Origin: Planctomycetota bacterium
GTDB taxonomy: Bacteria > Planctomycetota > Phycisphaerae > Phycisphaerales > UBA1924
Length of the DNA stretch: 64,000 nucleotides
NCBI GenBank assembly: GCA_017303555.1
Contig: JAFLCN010000002.1
Location: 248,001 to 312,000 of the forward strand
Reading direction: 5' to 3'
Below, in pieces: positions 36,194 to 45,207 of this stretch (the stretch's first letter is position 1; the number at the start of each line of letters is the position of its first letter). The notes beneath the pieces were generated by a model that was not told where the DNA came from, made no database searches, and was given only the letters and a program-made list of their open reading frames with translations. The position numbers were made by a program, and so were the translations under genes.

Positions 36194-37755
36194 GGCAACG
36201 CTTTCGTCCGGGTCTGCTCAAACAACCGCACGACTTCGCGATACTGCTGCTGGAAGAACTTGGCGTACGCGATCTCGGCGCGGCGTTGGACGCCCGGGCC
36301 CTTCCAAGCGTTTCGAACGGCCTGGAACGTTTCGGGCGTGAACGGAATCTCCTTTCCGTCTGGCCCAATCGTCGTCGGCCACGCGTAGAACGCGGCTTCC
36401 ATCTTGGCGAGCACATCCTTGGGGAACGACGAATCCGCGCGTGCCTCGTTCAACACTCTCCAGGCCGATCGCTGTTCTTCCGAACTGTCGATCGCGAAGG
36501 CCCCCATCATGATGCCGATCGCCGATCGCCAACCCGCGGGCTTGACGGTGGATGCCAACTCGTAGGGGTTGACCTGATCAATCAGATAGTTCCAGTACTT
36601 CTCGTACATGATGCGCCTGATGGGCATTCGGCGTAGTTCGTAGTGCTTTGGCCCAAGCCTGATGCCGTCGAGCACCGGTGACTTGTCACTCTGAACATGG
36701 AAGTTCCACAGGGCTTGGCCTTCGATGCTCAGCACAAATTCGACGAAGCGCTTTGCGATCTCCGGATTCGGGCCGCCCCGCATGATCGAGATCGGGTCGG
36801 CATCAATGGATGCGGTTCCCTTTGGGTCGATGTACCCGACGCGCACGTGCGCTGGGTCCTCGCCCGGCTTGGCAATCGCCTGGGCCTGACTCCGCCCGTA
36901 GAAATCAATCGCCAGCCCGATCGCGCCCTCACCCAGGCTGATATCGATCGGAGGCTTCGTGGACGAGTTGGTGAAGTAGCGGGCATTGGCGCACATCTCG
37001 CGGAGCAGCCGCCAGCCCTTTTCCCAGCCGTAGTTGCTCAGCACGGCATCGAACGCAGTCGAGATCGAGCCCGACTGGCGCGGATCAGCAAGCGCAACCA
37101 TGCCCTGCAATTTCGGGTTGGTCAGGTCTTCAAACGAAGTCGGATCCTTCAGCCCAAACCGGGCCAGCAATTCGCGGTTGAACACAATCCCGAAACCCGA
37201 AAGCGCATTTCCGATCCAATATTGCTCGGGGTCATAGAGCAGCGCCGACCCAATCTCGTTCTTGCCGAACCACTCATCCAGCTTCGCCTGAGGAAATCCC
37301 GCCGGAACCGACATCGACAGATTGCGTGAAACAACCTTGCCGTCGATCGACTCCTTGATCGTCACGCCCTCGCCCGCCTTCAGCCGCCCGTGATCGAACG
37401 AGCCGCCTCCAAAAACGATGTCGTAGTCAATCGTGCCGGGCTTGCACTTCCCCATCGAGTCGATCGCGCCGTTGTTGATCGCGGCGATGTACTGGCTCTG
37501 CAACAGCTTGATGATCTCGCTCGTACCCAGCGGGCCGCGCCAATCCACCGAGACCGGCGACCCATAGGTACGCTGGTGCCAAGCCTCAAAGGCCGGACCG
37601 AACTCGGCGGAGATCTGGGTGACGTGCGGCGTGATGATGATCAGCCGCGGCACACCCTTCGCGGGTACCGACGAACCGCCCGCCGGGCGCAGCAGGAACG
37701 GGACGCCGATGATGAGCAGGAAGACGACGAGTAGCGGAAGAATGCGGAGGCTCAC
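36190..37755 (-). CDS. ABC-type solute-binding protein, iron/putrescine-like fold
   Basis: 521 residues. An N-terminal helix LLVVFLLIIGVPFLL acts as signal or anchor, followed by a periplasmic-binding fold of the type seen in Fe(III) and polyamine binding proteins (IIITPHVTQISAEFGPAFEAW, the common start of AfuA/FbpA-type proteins; then DIVFGGGSFDH and TSFEDLTNPKLQGMVALADP). It has no lipobox Cys. No permease or ATPase gene is adjacent, so it may be an orphan or use components elsewhere. Cotranscribed with pyk (ATGA overlap). The ligand is uncertain; iron is a guess from the fold. Confidence 0.75.
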   Translation of the reverse strand: MSLRILPLLVVFLLIIGVPFLLRPAGGSSVPAKGVPRLIIITPHVTQISAEFGPAFEAWHQRTYGSPVSVDWRGPLGTSEIIKLLQSQYIAAINNGAIDSMGKCKPGTIDYDIVFGGGSFDHGRLKAGEGVTIKESIDGKVVSRNLSMSVPAGFPQAKLDEWFGKNEIGSALLYDPEQYWIGNALSGFGIVFNRELLARFGLKDPTSFEDLTNPKLQGMVALADPRQSGSISTAFDAVLSNYGWEKGWRLLREMCANARYFTNSSTKPPIDISLGEGAIGLAIDFYGRSQAQAIAKPGEDPAHVRVGYIDPKGTASIDADPISIMRGGPNPEIAKRFVEFVLSIEGQALWNFHVQSDKSPVLDGIRLGPKHYELRRMPIRRIMYEKYWNYLIDQVNPYELASTVKPAGWRSAIGIMMGAFAIDSSEEQRSAWRVLNEARADSSFPKDVLAKMEAAFYAWPTTIGPDGKEIPFTPETFQAVRNAWKGPGVQRRAEIAYAKFFQQQYREVVRLFEQTRTKALP

Positions 37756-37821
37756 ATCCGAAGTCTACCGTGCAGCGAAGTGCCAGCGGCCAATGCGGGC
37801 CAAATCCGGGAGCGGAAAATC

Positions 37822-38550
37822 ATGAATCAGCAACCCACTCGAGCGGCCGCCCAGACGGCGACCAAGACGGCAATCCTGACCGGCGCGGGCTCGGGCATCG
37901 GACTTGAGACGGCCCGGCTGCTGCACGCGGCAGGCTACAAACTCATGCTCGTCGGTCGAGATCAGGCCAAACTGGATGCCGTCGCGGCCGCCTGCGGCGG
38001 CGCCCTGACCAGAATTGCCGACATCGCCGACAGCGGCGCAGTCGAGGCGATGGTCGAAGATGCCGCCAGCAGGCTCGGGCGCATCGACGTCCTGATCAAC
38101 AACGCGGGCTGGACGATCATGAAGCCGATCGGGCAGTACACGGCCCCGGAAATCGAGAGCATTTTTCGGTTGAACGCCATCGGGCCCTGCATCGCGATCG
38201 CGCGGACACTGCCTCACATGGTGGCGGGCGGGGGCGGGTGCATCGTGAACGTGGCATCGATGGCTGTGGTGAACCCATTTCCGGGCCTTTTTGCGTATGC
38301 CGCGGCAAAGGCGAGCATGACCCTGATGGTCAAGTCGATCGTGAATGAAGAAGGCAGAAAGGGTGTACGCGCGTTTGCCGTCGCGCCGGGCGCAGTCGAG
38401 ACTCCCTTGCTTCGGAGCATGTTCGCCGAGCACACGCTGCCTCGCAGACGTGCGCTGGCTCCGGAACACGTGGCGAACATCATCATGGAATGCGTGCAGG
38501 GAAAGCGGGATTCGGAGAATGGCGGGACGATTGTGATTCCGAGTCCGTGA
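37822..38550 (+). CDS. Short-chain dehydrogenase/reductase
   Basis: 242 residues from ATG 37822, with GGGAGCGGA upstream. Rossmann-fold oxidoreductase: TGAGSGIG (nucleotide loop), NNAGW, then a Ser in NVASMAVV and YAAAKASM as the Y-x-x-x-K active site. Ends PSP. The residues after the first strand (VGRDQAKLDAVAA) include an Arg that favours NADP(H), as in many family members. Substrate unknown. Divergent from the solute-binding protein gene, 66 bases apart. Confidence 0.93.
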   Translation: MNQQPTRAAAQTATKTAILTGAGSGIGLETARLLHAAGYKLMLVGRDQAKLDAVAAACGGALTRIADIADSGAVEAMVEDAASRLGRIDVLINNAGWTIMKPIGQYTAPEIESIFRLNAIGPCIAIARTLPHMVAGGGGCIVNVASMAVVNPFPGLFAYAAAKASMTLMVKSIVNEEGRKGVRAFAVAPGAVETPLLRSMFAEHTLPRRRALAPEHVANIIMECVQGKRDSENGGTIVIPSP

Positions 38551-38561
38551 AGGAGAGTAAA

Positions 38562-38594
38562 GCAACAAGAAAGACACCGCCCGGAAGGGCGGTG
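38562..38594 (-). terminator. Rho-independent terminator of aspS
   Basis: CACCGCCC (38575-38582) pairs with GGGCGGTG (38587-38594); the minus strand continues TCTTTCTTGTTG. It lies about 35 bases past the aspS stop. Confidence 0.65.
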
Positions 38595-38628
38595 CCACTT
38601 TGGATGCGGTATTGCGGTTCCGACGAGG

Positions 38629-40482
38629 TCAGGCCGGCTTCACAAACGTGCTCGCGACGTGCAGATCCTTGAGCTGCTGAGGCGTCACGCCCGAAGGCGT
38701 CTTGGTCATGAGGTCCGCACCGGTCTGCGTCTTGGGGAACGCAATGACGTCGCGGATGTTGTCGGTGCCGACAAAGTTCATGATGAGGCGATCGAATCCG
38801 AACGCGATGCCCGCGTGGGGCGGCGCGCCGAACTGAAGGGCCTTCAGCAGGAACGAGAACTTCTCCTGCGCCTGCGCAGGAGTCATGCCCAGAAGCTGGA
38901 AGACCTTGCCCTGCACAGCACCGTCGTGGATGCGCACGCTGCCGCCTGCGATCTCCTGGCCGTTCAGAACGATGTCATATCCGGCGGACACGATCGACTC
39001 GATCGTCACCTCGTCGTTCACATCCGCGTTGACGAAGGCTTCCGCCTGATCGTCGCGCGGACCGGTGAACGGATGGTGCATCGCGATCCACTTGCCCGTT
39101 TCCTTGTTCTTCTCGAACATCGGGAAATCGACAACGATGAGGAAGTTCCACGGGCCGCCCTCGGCGCCGGGCTTGGGAACGATGCCCATATCCCGAGCAA
39201 CCTTCTGGCGGAGTTCCCCGATCGCCTTGGTCGCGATCGAGTAGGTGTCGGCAAGGAAAAAGACCGTGTCGCCCGGCTGCATGCCGAGCGCCGCGACCAA
39301 TTCGGCCTTGATCGGCTCGATGAACTTGGCGATGCCGGTTTCGAGCACGCCCTGGGCGTTCATCTTGACGACCGCAGCGCCGCCAGCGCCGAATCCCTTC
39401 ACGAACTCCGTGTAGCCATCGGTGATCTTGCGGGTCAATTTCTCCGCGCCGCCGGGGACGCGCAGGGCCTTGACGACGCCTCGACCGCTGTTGAACCTCG
39501 GGCGATCGGCGCCCTTTGCCAGCGCATCCTTGAACACACCAAAGTCGGCCTTCGCCGCGATTTCGGAGATGTCCTTGATCTTGAGGTCGTAACGCGTATC
39601 GGGCCGGTCGATGCCGTAGTCCTCCATCGCTTCGCGATAGGGCATCCGCTTGATCGGCGGAACGTCGTAGTTGCACATCTCCTTCCACAGACGGCGCACG
39701 AACCCTTCCATCATCTCAATGACGTGCTCGCGCCGGACGAACGACATTTCCAAGTCGATCTGCGTGAACTCGGCCTGGCGGTCGGCACGCGGATCCTCGT
39801 CGCGGAAGCAGCGGCAGATCTGCAAATAGCGATCCGCACCCGCGACCATCAGAATCTGCTTGAACAACTGAGGGCTCTGCGGCAACGCGTACCACTCACC
39901 CGGCTGGTGCCGGCTGGGCACGAGAAACTCGCGTGCGCCTTCCGGTGTGCTCTTGTACAGAATCGGTGTCTCGATCTCGAGGAAGCCGTTGTCATAGAAA
40001 TAGTCGCGCGTCACCTTCAGGGCCTTGGCACGCGCGCCCAAGATCTGTTGCATCTTCGGACGCCGAAGATCGAGATAGCGATGCTCGAGGCGGAGCTCCT
40101 CGTTGGGCAGTTTGCCGCCCTGCGGGTTGTCGTCGGGCAGGAAGGGGGGAGTCTCCGACTTGTTGAGCACTTCGAGCTCTTCGACCACCACTTCGATCTT
40201 GCCGGTCGCAAGCTTCGGGTTCTCGCCCCCGGTGCGGATGCGCACCTTGCCCTTCGCGGCAATCACATACTCGTGGCGCAGCTTGTCCGCAGCCTCCAAG
40301 ATCGACTTTCGGGAGTCCTCGCCATCGAACACGAGCTGAGTGAGGCCGAAGCGGTCTCGGACGTCGATGAAAACCAGGCCGGTGCCGTGGCCCCGGTATG
40401 AGTGAACCCAGCCGTTGAGCGTGACGGTCTGACCGACATCAGAATCGCGGAGTTGGCCGCAGGTGTGTGAGCGACGGAGCAT
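38629..40482 (-). CDS. aspS: Aspartyl-tRNA synthetase, bacterial type
   Basis: 617 residues from ATG 40482, AAGGGA upstream. Class II synthetase that charges tRNA-Asp. OB-fold anticodon domain at the N-terminus (VTLNGWVHSYRGHGTGLVFIDVRDRFG), motif 2 FRDEDPRADRQAEFTQIDLE, the GAD insertion domain in the middle and motif 3 GIAFGFDRLIM. The bacterial-size GAD insert marks it as bacterial AspRS rather than archaeal. Divergent from the fluoride riboswitch and crcB, so the 227 bases between hold both promoters. Confidence 0.97.
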   Translation of the reverse strand: MLRRSHTCGQLRDSDVGQTVTLNGWVHSYRGHGTGLVFIDVRDRFGLTQLVFDGEDSRKSILEAADKLRHEYVIAAKGKVRIRTGGENPKLATGKIEVVVEELEVLNKSETPPFLPDDNPQGGKLPNEELRLEHRYLDLRRPKMQQILGARAKALKVTRDYFYDNGFLEIETPILYKSTPEGAREFLVPSRHQPGEWYALPQSPQLFKQILMVAGADRYLQICRCFRDEDPRADRQAEFTQIDLEMSFVRREHVIEMMEGFVRRLWKEMCNYDVPPIKRMPYREAMEDYGIDRPDTRYDLKIKDISEIAAKADFGVFKDALAKGADRPRFNSGRGVVKALRVPGGAEKLTRKITDGYTEFVKGFGAGGAAVVKMNAQGVLETGIAKFIEPIKAELVAALGMQPGDTVFFLADTYSIATKAIGELRQKVARDMGIVPKPGAEGGPWNFLIVVDFPMFEKNKETGKWIAMHHPFTGPRDDQAEAFVNADVNDEVTIESIVSAGYDIVLNGQEIAGGSVRIHDGAVQGKVFQLLGMTPAQAQEKFSFLLKALQFGAPPHAGIAFGFDRLIMNFVGTDNIRDVIAFPKTQTGADLMTKTPSGVTPQQLKDLHVASTFVKPA

Positions 40483-40587
40483 GACATCCCTTTTCAAAAA
40501 TGGACGGCGACTATAGGAATCGCGGAGTCGGCTTTGGGGCCCGAAGACAATTCCACTTCGCCCCGCTCTCGTGCCGATGGAACCATG

Positions 40588-40709
40588 ACGGCGATGGAGT
40601 CCGCCTCTCATTTTTCGGGAAACCGGTCGCGGCGCGTGTGCGTCGCACCTGATGACTCCTACGACACGCACGCCCGGGCATGAACCGGGTCTTGACGTAG
40701 GAGAGACGC
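40588..40709 (+). promoter_or_regulatory. Fluoride riboswitch (crcB motif) controlling ribosome access
   Basis: Aptamer: GGCG (40590-40593) pairs with CGCC (40602-40605) around AUGGAGUC; a GAAA-capped mini-hairpin (40616-40625); helix GCGGCGC/GCGTCGC (40629-40635 with 40640-40646); then CTGATGACTCCTAC, the conserved 3' segment. GGAGUC (40596-40601) can pair with GACUCC (40654-40659), the known pseudoknot. Platform: CTCCTACG (40656-40663) can instead pair with CGTAGGAG (40696-40703), which is the ribosome binding site of crcB, around an inner CCCGG/CCGGG stem. So the pseudoknot and the site-blocking helix compete for the same bases, which predicts translation on when fluoride is bound. Confidence 0.9.
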
Positions 40710-41120
40710 ATGAACGAACCCGGACCGCTTGTCGGTGGCACGCTTGTTTTCCTCGGCTCGGGCGTTGGCGGGCTGCTCCGCCACGCGATCGGATCGGCGA
40801 TACAGCACGCTTGGGGGCCGCGATTCCCGCTGGGCACGCTCGTTGTGAATGTGAGCGGATGCCTCGTCATGGGGCTTTGCATCGGCACATGGATCGGTGC
40901 CACGCCGATGCGTGAGGAATTCCGGCTGGCGATCCTCATCGGCGTGCTTGGCGGTTACACGACGTTTTCATCCTTCGGACGCGACTTCTTTCTGCTCGCT
41001 TCGGAAGGTGCATGGGGGCGTGCTGCGTCTTATGCGCTCTTGAACGTTGTGCTGAGCTTGCTCGCAGTCTGGGTGGGAGCAGCAATCGCACATCGCGTGT
41101 TCGGACAAAGCGTCACTTAA
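40710..41120 (+). CDS. crcB: CrcB/Fluc fluoride channel
   Basis: 136 residues, four hydrophobic helices. Membrane fluoride exporter that protects the cell from F-. Family motifs: GGLLRH near the start, FPLGTLVVNVSGC (GTLxVN with the channel Asn), and GGYTTFSSF in helix 3. Directly preceded by a fluoride riboswitch, the usual arrangement. A single full-length CrcB works as a homodimer; no second copy is adjacent. Its TAA overlaps the TAA of the convergent phosphatase gene in the shared sequence TTAA. Confidence 0.95.
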   Translation: MNEPGPLVGGTLVFLGSGVGGLLRHAIGSAIQHAWGPRFPLGTLVVNVSGCLVMGLCIGTWIGATPMREEFRLAILIGVLGGYTTFSSFGRDFFLLASEGAWGRAASYALLNVVLSLLAVWVGAAIAHRVFGQSVT

Positions 41121-42412
41121 CGCTCGCGCCGGATCACAACGATCGTCTGATCATCGGTTGGCGCTTCCCCGGCTTGGAACGCTTTGACCTCGCGATTGAT
41201 CTCTGCGATGATCTCCTTCGCGCAGCGCTTCGCGTTGGCAATCAGGATCCGATCGAGCCGCTCCAGTCCGAAGAGTTCACGTGCACCTTCCCTGTTCATC
41301 GGCGTCATCGCTTCGGTGATGCCGTCGGTATAAAGCAGCAGCACGTCGCCCGGGCGGAGGACTGCTGCGGCTTCCGGATACGTCTGGTCCGGAAGGATTC
41401 CAAGCGGAAGCCCTCCAGATTCTTCGAGCGGAATGATTTGCCCCTCTCGCAGCAGCCGCGGCGGGTTGTGCCCGGCCGAAGAAAACGCCACTTTTCCGCT
41501 CGCCGGATCAAACGTCGCGTAGAACGCAGTGACAAACGAACCCGAGGGCGTGTACGACCGTGCGAGGTGGCCGTTCAAATGCGCAAGCACTTCGTTTGCC
41601 GGCTTGGGAAAGCCCGGGCGAGTGTGGGCGATCGCGTGCGTGATCGCCATGAGGACCGCCGCGGGGGTGCCGTGCCCCGAAACATCCGCGATGAAGACAC
41701 CCCACTCATTTTCACCGATGGGAAAGAAGTCGTAGTAGTCGCCGCCGGCGCGAGCGCTGGTCTGGTAGTGCGCTGCGAGGTCATACCCGGGAATACGGGG
41801 CAGTTCGCTCGGCAGGAGCGACCGCTGAATCTCTCCGACTGCCTGAAGCTCCCGATCAAGCTCCGCGAGCGCCGACGCCAGCCGGTTGCGCAGCACCAAA
41901 TTCTGAGTCCCGCGCCCGAAGAGCCCCGCCTGCCAGTGCATCATCGGCAGCATCGAACGATCGAACTCCATTCCGGGTGGAAGGAGCGAGATTCCGATGT
42001 TCAGCCCCTTGCCGTCCTCGTATTGAGGAAGCGCCACGAGCGTGCTGAAGCCCTGCAGGTAAAACCAGCCCGGATCATCCTTCGTCAGCCTCTTGTCCAC
42101 GTCGGTCATGACGATCGGCTTGTCCGCGTAAGCGATCTCGCCAAGCAGGCCGCCACTGAGCACCGGCAGTTTCTCGCGCTGCGTCCACGGATTGAAATGC
42201 TCGGTAAACCGCGACGATCGCGTGACCAGAAATTTCGGCGGCTCAACGCCACGCCTCGAGAGCGAGAGATAGTCATCGATGGGCCAGAGATCGCCCACGC
42301 CATCCCAATACACCTGCACCATCTGGTCCGGATCCGTGATCCCGGAAATGGACTTCATCGTCCTGTCGATGATCTCGAGTTCTTCCTGCCATGTCCGGCG
42401 CTTCTGCAGCAT
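41117..42412 (-). CDS. RsbU/SpoIIE-type PP2C phosphatase with GAF-like N-terminus
   Basis: 431 residues from ATG 42412. Serine phosphatase that normally dephosphorylates an anti-anti-sigma factor or related STAS protein. The N-terminal 200 residues look like a GAF-type sensor domain (not proven). The phosphatase domain has ARAGGDYYDFFPIG, FIADVSGHGTPAAVLMA (the metal Asp residues), and ends DDQTIVVI. No STAS or anti-sigma kinase gene is adjacent. It lies 20 bases downstream of a DUF2891 gene on the same strand, so they probably share a transcript. Confidence 0.9.
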   Translation of the reverse strand: MLQKRRTWQEELEIIDRTMKSISGITDPDQMVQVYWDGVGDLWPIDDYLSLSRRGVEPPKFLVTRSSRFTEHFNPWTQREKLPVLSGGLLGEIAYADKPIVMTDVDKRLTKDDPGWFYLQGFSTLVALPQYEDGKGLNIGISLLPPGMEFDRSMLPMMHWQAGLFGRGTQNLVLRNRLASALAELDRELQAVGEIQRSLLPSELPRIPGYDLAAHYQTSARAGGDYYDFFPIGENEWGVFIADVSGHGTPAAVLMAITHAIAHTRPGFPKPANEVLAHLNGHLARSYTPSGSFVTAFYATFDPASGKVAFSSAGHNPPRLLREGQIIPLEESGGLPLGILPDQTYPEAAAVLRPGDVLLLYTDGITEAMTPMNREGARELFGLERLDRILIANAKRCAKEIIAEINREVKAFQAGEAPTDDQTIVVIRRER

Positions 42413-42432
42413 GGGGCGATTGTATTGAGCGC

Positions 42433-43482
42433 TTACCCGCGATCTCCCGGTTCGGTCAGAGCCAGCATCGCGAATGTGGCCAGCCAGTGCTCGCCCATGT
42501 AGTCCCCGGTGACACGAGGCAGCGCCGCTTCGAGATGCTTCTGGTACGCGCCCTCCGCCAGCGTTCGCCTCGCATCTTCCGCAGGCAGCGCCGTCGCGAT
42601 CGCCCGCCAGCACCATGCGCGGCTGAGATTCAGGCCATCCAAATGCGTGATCTGCCCGTCGGTGCGATCGCTCACAAACGCGGGCGTGAAGAGCGTCTTT
42701 GGCTGCTGCTCCGCCAGCTTTGGCAGGAAACGCCCGAACCACGCGACAAACTCCTCCCGGGGCAGAACCCGACGCATGCACTCCGCTTCCACGAGTCCCG
42801 GCGATTGAAAGTCCGAACCGTCCGGCTCCCACGCCGGATAGTTCACATCGTTCCCGTACCACTGGCGCGCCTTGGCCGTGAGCGCATCGGCCAGCGCCCG
42901 GTCGTTCACCCCGCGCGCGTAATCGAGCGACAAGGCGATCGCAAACGCTGTGTTGTGGTGCGTTCCCACTCGGATCGGGTAGGTTGCCTTCGGCAAAAAC
43001 GCCACAAACCGCCCGACGAAAGCGTCCGTCAGCGGCGACAAAGCCCGCTCCCACTTGAGAAGACTCTCGATCGTTGCCTTGCCGACGCCTTCAACGCACG
43101 GCGCACGCAACTCCGCCGCGAGTTTCAAGAGCCACGCCCACCCGTATGGCCGCTCGAAGGTCCCTCGGAGCTGCTGTGCCAAGTACGCGGTTTCTTTCGC
43201 AACGTTTTCTTCCGTGTAGAGCGAATCGAGAATCTGCCGGATCTCCGCGGCCTGTGCGAGCGCCGGGTACAACCGCAGCCCCCGCACGAGCAGCCAGTGG
43301 CCGTGCACGCAGGAATGCCAGTCGAATGAGCCGTAGAAGATCGGGTGAAGTTCGCGCGGCCCCTTGACCTCGGCGGCGCTGTTCATCACGTGGTCGAGCT
43401 TGTTCGGGTACTCGCGCTGCGCGTGCGAAAGAACGACCGCGACAAAGTGATCGATCACATCCGAAGCGTTTGGCGACCTCAT
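42433..43482 (-). CDS. DUF2891-family protein
   Basis: 349 residues. Helix-rich protein resembling the DUF2891 family: YGSFDWHSCVHGHWLL near residue 48, GTHHNTAFAIALSLDYAR near residue 165, YPAWEPDGSDFQSPGLVEA, and HLDGLNLSRAWCW, the pattern of an alpha/alpha-toroid such as in sugar-processing enzymes. Function unknown. The order DUF2891 then phosphatase suggests one operon; what connects them is not evident. Confidence 0.72.
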   Translation of the reverse strand: MRSPNASDVIDHFVAVVLSHAQREYPNKLDHVMNSAAEVKGPRELHPIFYGSFDWHSCVHGHWLLVRGLRLYPALAQAAEIRQILDSLYTEENVAKETAYLAQQLRGTFERPYGWAWLLKLAAELRAPCVEGVGKATIESLLKWERALSPLTDAFVGRFVAFLPKATYPIRVGTHHNTAFAIALSLDYARGVNDRALADALTAKARQWYGNDVNYPAWEPDGSDFQSPGLVEAECMRRVLPREEFVAWFGRFLPKLAEQQPKTLFTPAFVSDRTDGQITHLDGLNLSRAWCWRAIATALPAEDARRTLAEGAYQKHLEAALPRVTGDYMGEHWLATFAMLALTEPGDRG

Positions 43483-43860
43483 AACGCGATGCTATCCGGA
43501 TCGGAAAACGGGCCCGCTCCTCTTTCGCGTCGGGCCCCCTGTCGGAACATGGCGAGGGGGAGATCGGAGGCCGATGCATTCAGCCTCCGGCCGCTCGCGA
43601 CTTTCGAGGCGTTCCCGGCTTTATTCCGACTCACCGGCCGGCCGGACCGCGTTCCGACTTCCATCACCGTTCCGTGCGTCAACTCCGCAGCCAGCGAGCA
43701 TGAACCCGACGATGTTGCATCTGCGATTCCAAAAACCGTTTGAAGGGAGCCAACTGAAGCAATGGCGTACGCGGGGCACTCCGAGTGTCATTGTTTACAC
43801 TTGGAAGTCACAAATTTGACATTGCTGGGCCTGTTCGCATGCTGTACGCTTGATGTCACT
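43483..43860. other. Intergenic region upstream of two divergent genes
   Basis: 378 bases with no convincing gene. A perfect -35-like TTGACA is at 43816-43821, 40 bases before the plus-strand gene, but no clear -10 follows. TGTCA (43787) and TGACA (43817) form a loose inverted pair that could be an operator. Confidence 0.35.
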
Positions 43861-45090
43861 ATGGCCCCAATGCTCAGCGCTCGTGTCCCCTCGCCTCAGG
43901 TCCAGCGCCCCAGCCGATCGGCGGACGAAGTGCGCGAGGTCGGGCGAGTGCTCCGGGCCGCGATGCGAGAACTGATCGAAGTGATTCCGGAAGGCCCTCA
44001 CTCCCCTTCCCGCGTGGCGCGGCAACTCGGCATGAACCGCGTGATCGCGAGCAAGCTTCTGAACGCGCTGGCGCGCGAGGACATCAACGAGACGATCCAG
44101 CAGATACCGGGCCCCGAATCGCTTCGGGGGATGACCAAGGCCGCGGCGGAACTCGGGGTGCCTTCCGCCGCGACCGAGCAGGCAAATCGGGCCATCGACT
44201 CGTTCGCCCGTCTGATCCGGGACGACTTCGGGACGCGCGGCGCGCTGCATGCCGCGATCAGCCCGCAGGGTGCGCAGGTGCGCCAAAAAGTCGAGCTTGC
44301 GAGCCGGTACCAGATTTTTCAGGGCATCCGAGAATTACTCGGAGTCGAGGCGGATGTGTGCCTGACCAGCATGATTTTCGCGCCCTCGCCCGACGATCCC
44401 GAGGCGGTTTCCAATACTTCCATTCACGGCGTCATCGGCATGCGGAGATTGCGTCCGGACATCAATCTGCACCTGAATTTCGGCCCGCCCAGAAGGGCCG
44501 CGGACGACAAGCGCCAACTGCTTCGCGCGCCGGTGGATCTCAGCGACCTGTACACGCACGATCCCGCCCCGACAGAAACACGCAACAGCGGAGGACAGCT
44601 CGTCCATCGACTCCTCCAGGAGAACGTCGGCAAGCACGCCTCGATGGACATGCTTCTGGTTGCCCAAGACACACGCGGGTCGCGCCGATACGCCTCACCG
44701 GAACGACCCAAGGGAGGAGGCGTGACTTTCGCCGATCCGCCTTCCAGGATGATGATCTTCGACGTGCTGCTCCATGACGATGTTTTTCCGGGTGCCGCGC
44801 CGGAGCTCTTTGTGTATAACCCGGGTGCGCAAGGCCCCGCCAACCCTGTCGATCCATCGCGGGATGTTGATCGCGTCGCCGTTCCGGAGAGCGTTGAGGT
44901 GCTTGAGAAGCAAAGCGGCAGATTCGAGGTCCCCGAGATCCCGCGCTACGGCGAGATGATTGAACGGGTCTGCGGGGCGTACAGCCTTCACCCCGGAAGC
45001 CTCCGCCTTTTTCGCCTTCGCATGGCGTACCCCGTGCACTGCTTCCAGTTTGTGATGGCCTTTGCGGCTCCTCAGCGGCCCGCGAAGTAA
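43861..45090 (+). CDS. Unknown protein with N-terminal helix-turn-helix-like segment
   Basis: 409 residues from ATG 43861; a longer frame is open from 43762. Residues about 48-72 (SPSRVARQLGMNRVIASKLL) look like a helix-turn-helix. The remaining 300 residues are a mixed region with no family I recognise: NLHLNFGPPRRAADDKRQLL, then GVEADVCLTSMIFAPSP and DVLLHDDVFPGAAPELFVYN. Probably a DNA-binding regulator with a large ligand or partner domain, but that is inference. No adjacent target gene stands out; DUF1579 and DoxX genes lie downstream on the same strand 117 bases away. Confidence 0.6.
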   Translation: MAPMLSARVPSPQVQRPSRSADEVREVGRVLRAAMRELIEVIPEGPHSPSRVARQLGMNRVIASKLLNALAREDINETIQQIPGPESLRGMTKAAAELGVPSAATEQANRAIDSFARLIRDDFGTRGALHAAISPQGAQVRQKVELASRYQIFQGIRELLGVEADVCLTSMIFAPSPDDPEAVSNTSIHGVIGMRRLRPDINLHLNFGPPRRAADDKRQLLRAPVDLSDLYTHDPAPTETRNSGGQLVHRLLQENVGKHASMDMLLVAQDTRGSRRYASPERPKGGGVTFADPPSRMMIFDVLLHDDVFPGAAPELFVYNPGAQGPANPVDPSRDVDRVAVPESVEVLEKQSGRFEVPEIPRYGEMIERVCGAYSLHPGSLRLFRLRMAYPVHCFQFVMAFAAPQRPAK

Positions 45091-45207
45091 TTTTCTCCGT
45101 TTCGGCAAGTTGACCGGCGTACCCGAACATTTAGTGTACATTGAATGGGTCCGGTCGGGAAACTCGGCCTCGGGCGGCTCTGTTTTCCGACATCAAGGAG
45201 TCAGAAC

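Noticed and set aside
38659..40401. 580-codon open frame on the plus strand inside aspS
   Set aside because: Complementary to a complete aspS with all class II motifs; high GC content keeps the opposite strand open. No family resemblance in the translated product.
43345..43743. Plus-strand frame opposite the start of the DUF2891 gene
   Set aside because: Shadow composition and no ribosome site; the minus-strand gene matches a family.
43816..43850. Full sigma-70 promoter before the HTH-like gene
   Set aside because: TTGACA is perfect but no acceptable -10 box lies 16-19 bases downstream, so only the -35-like box is noted.
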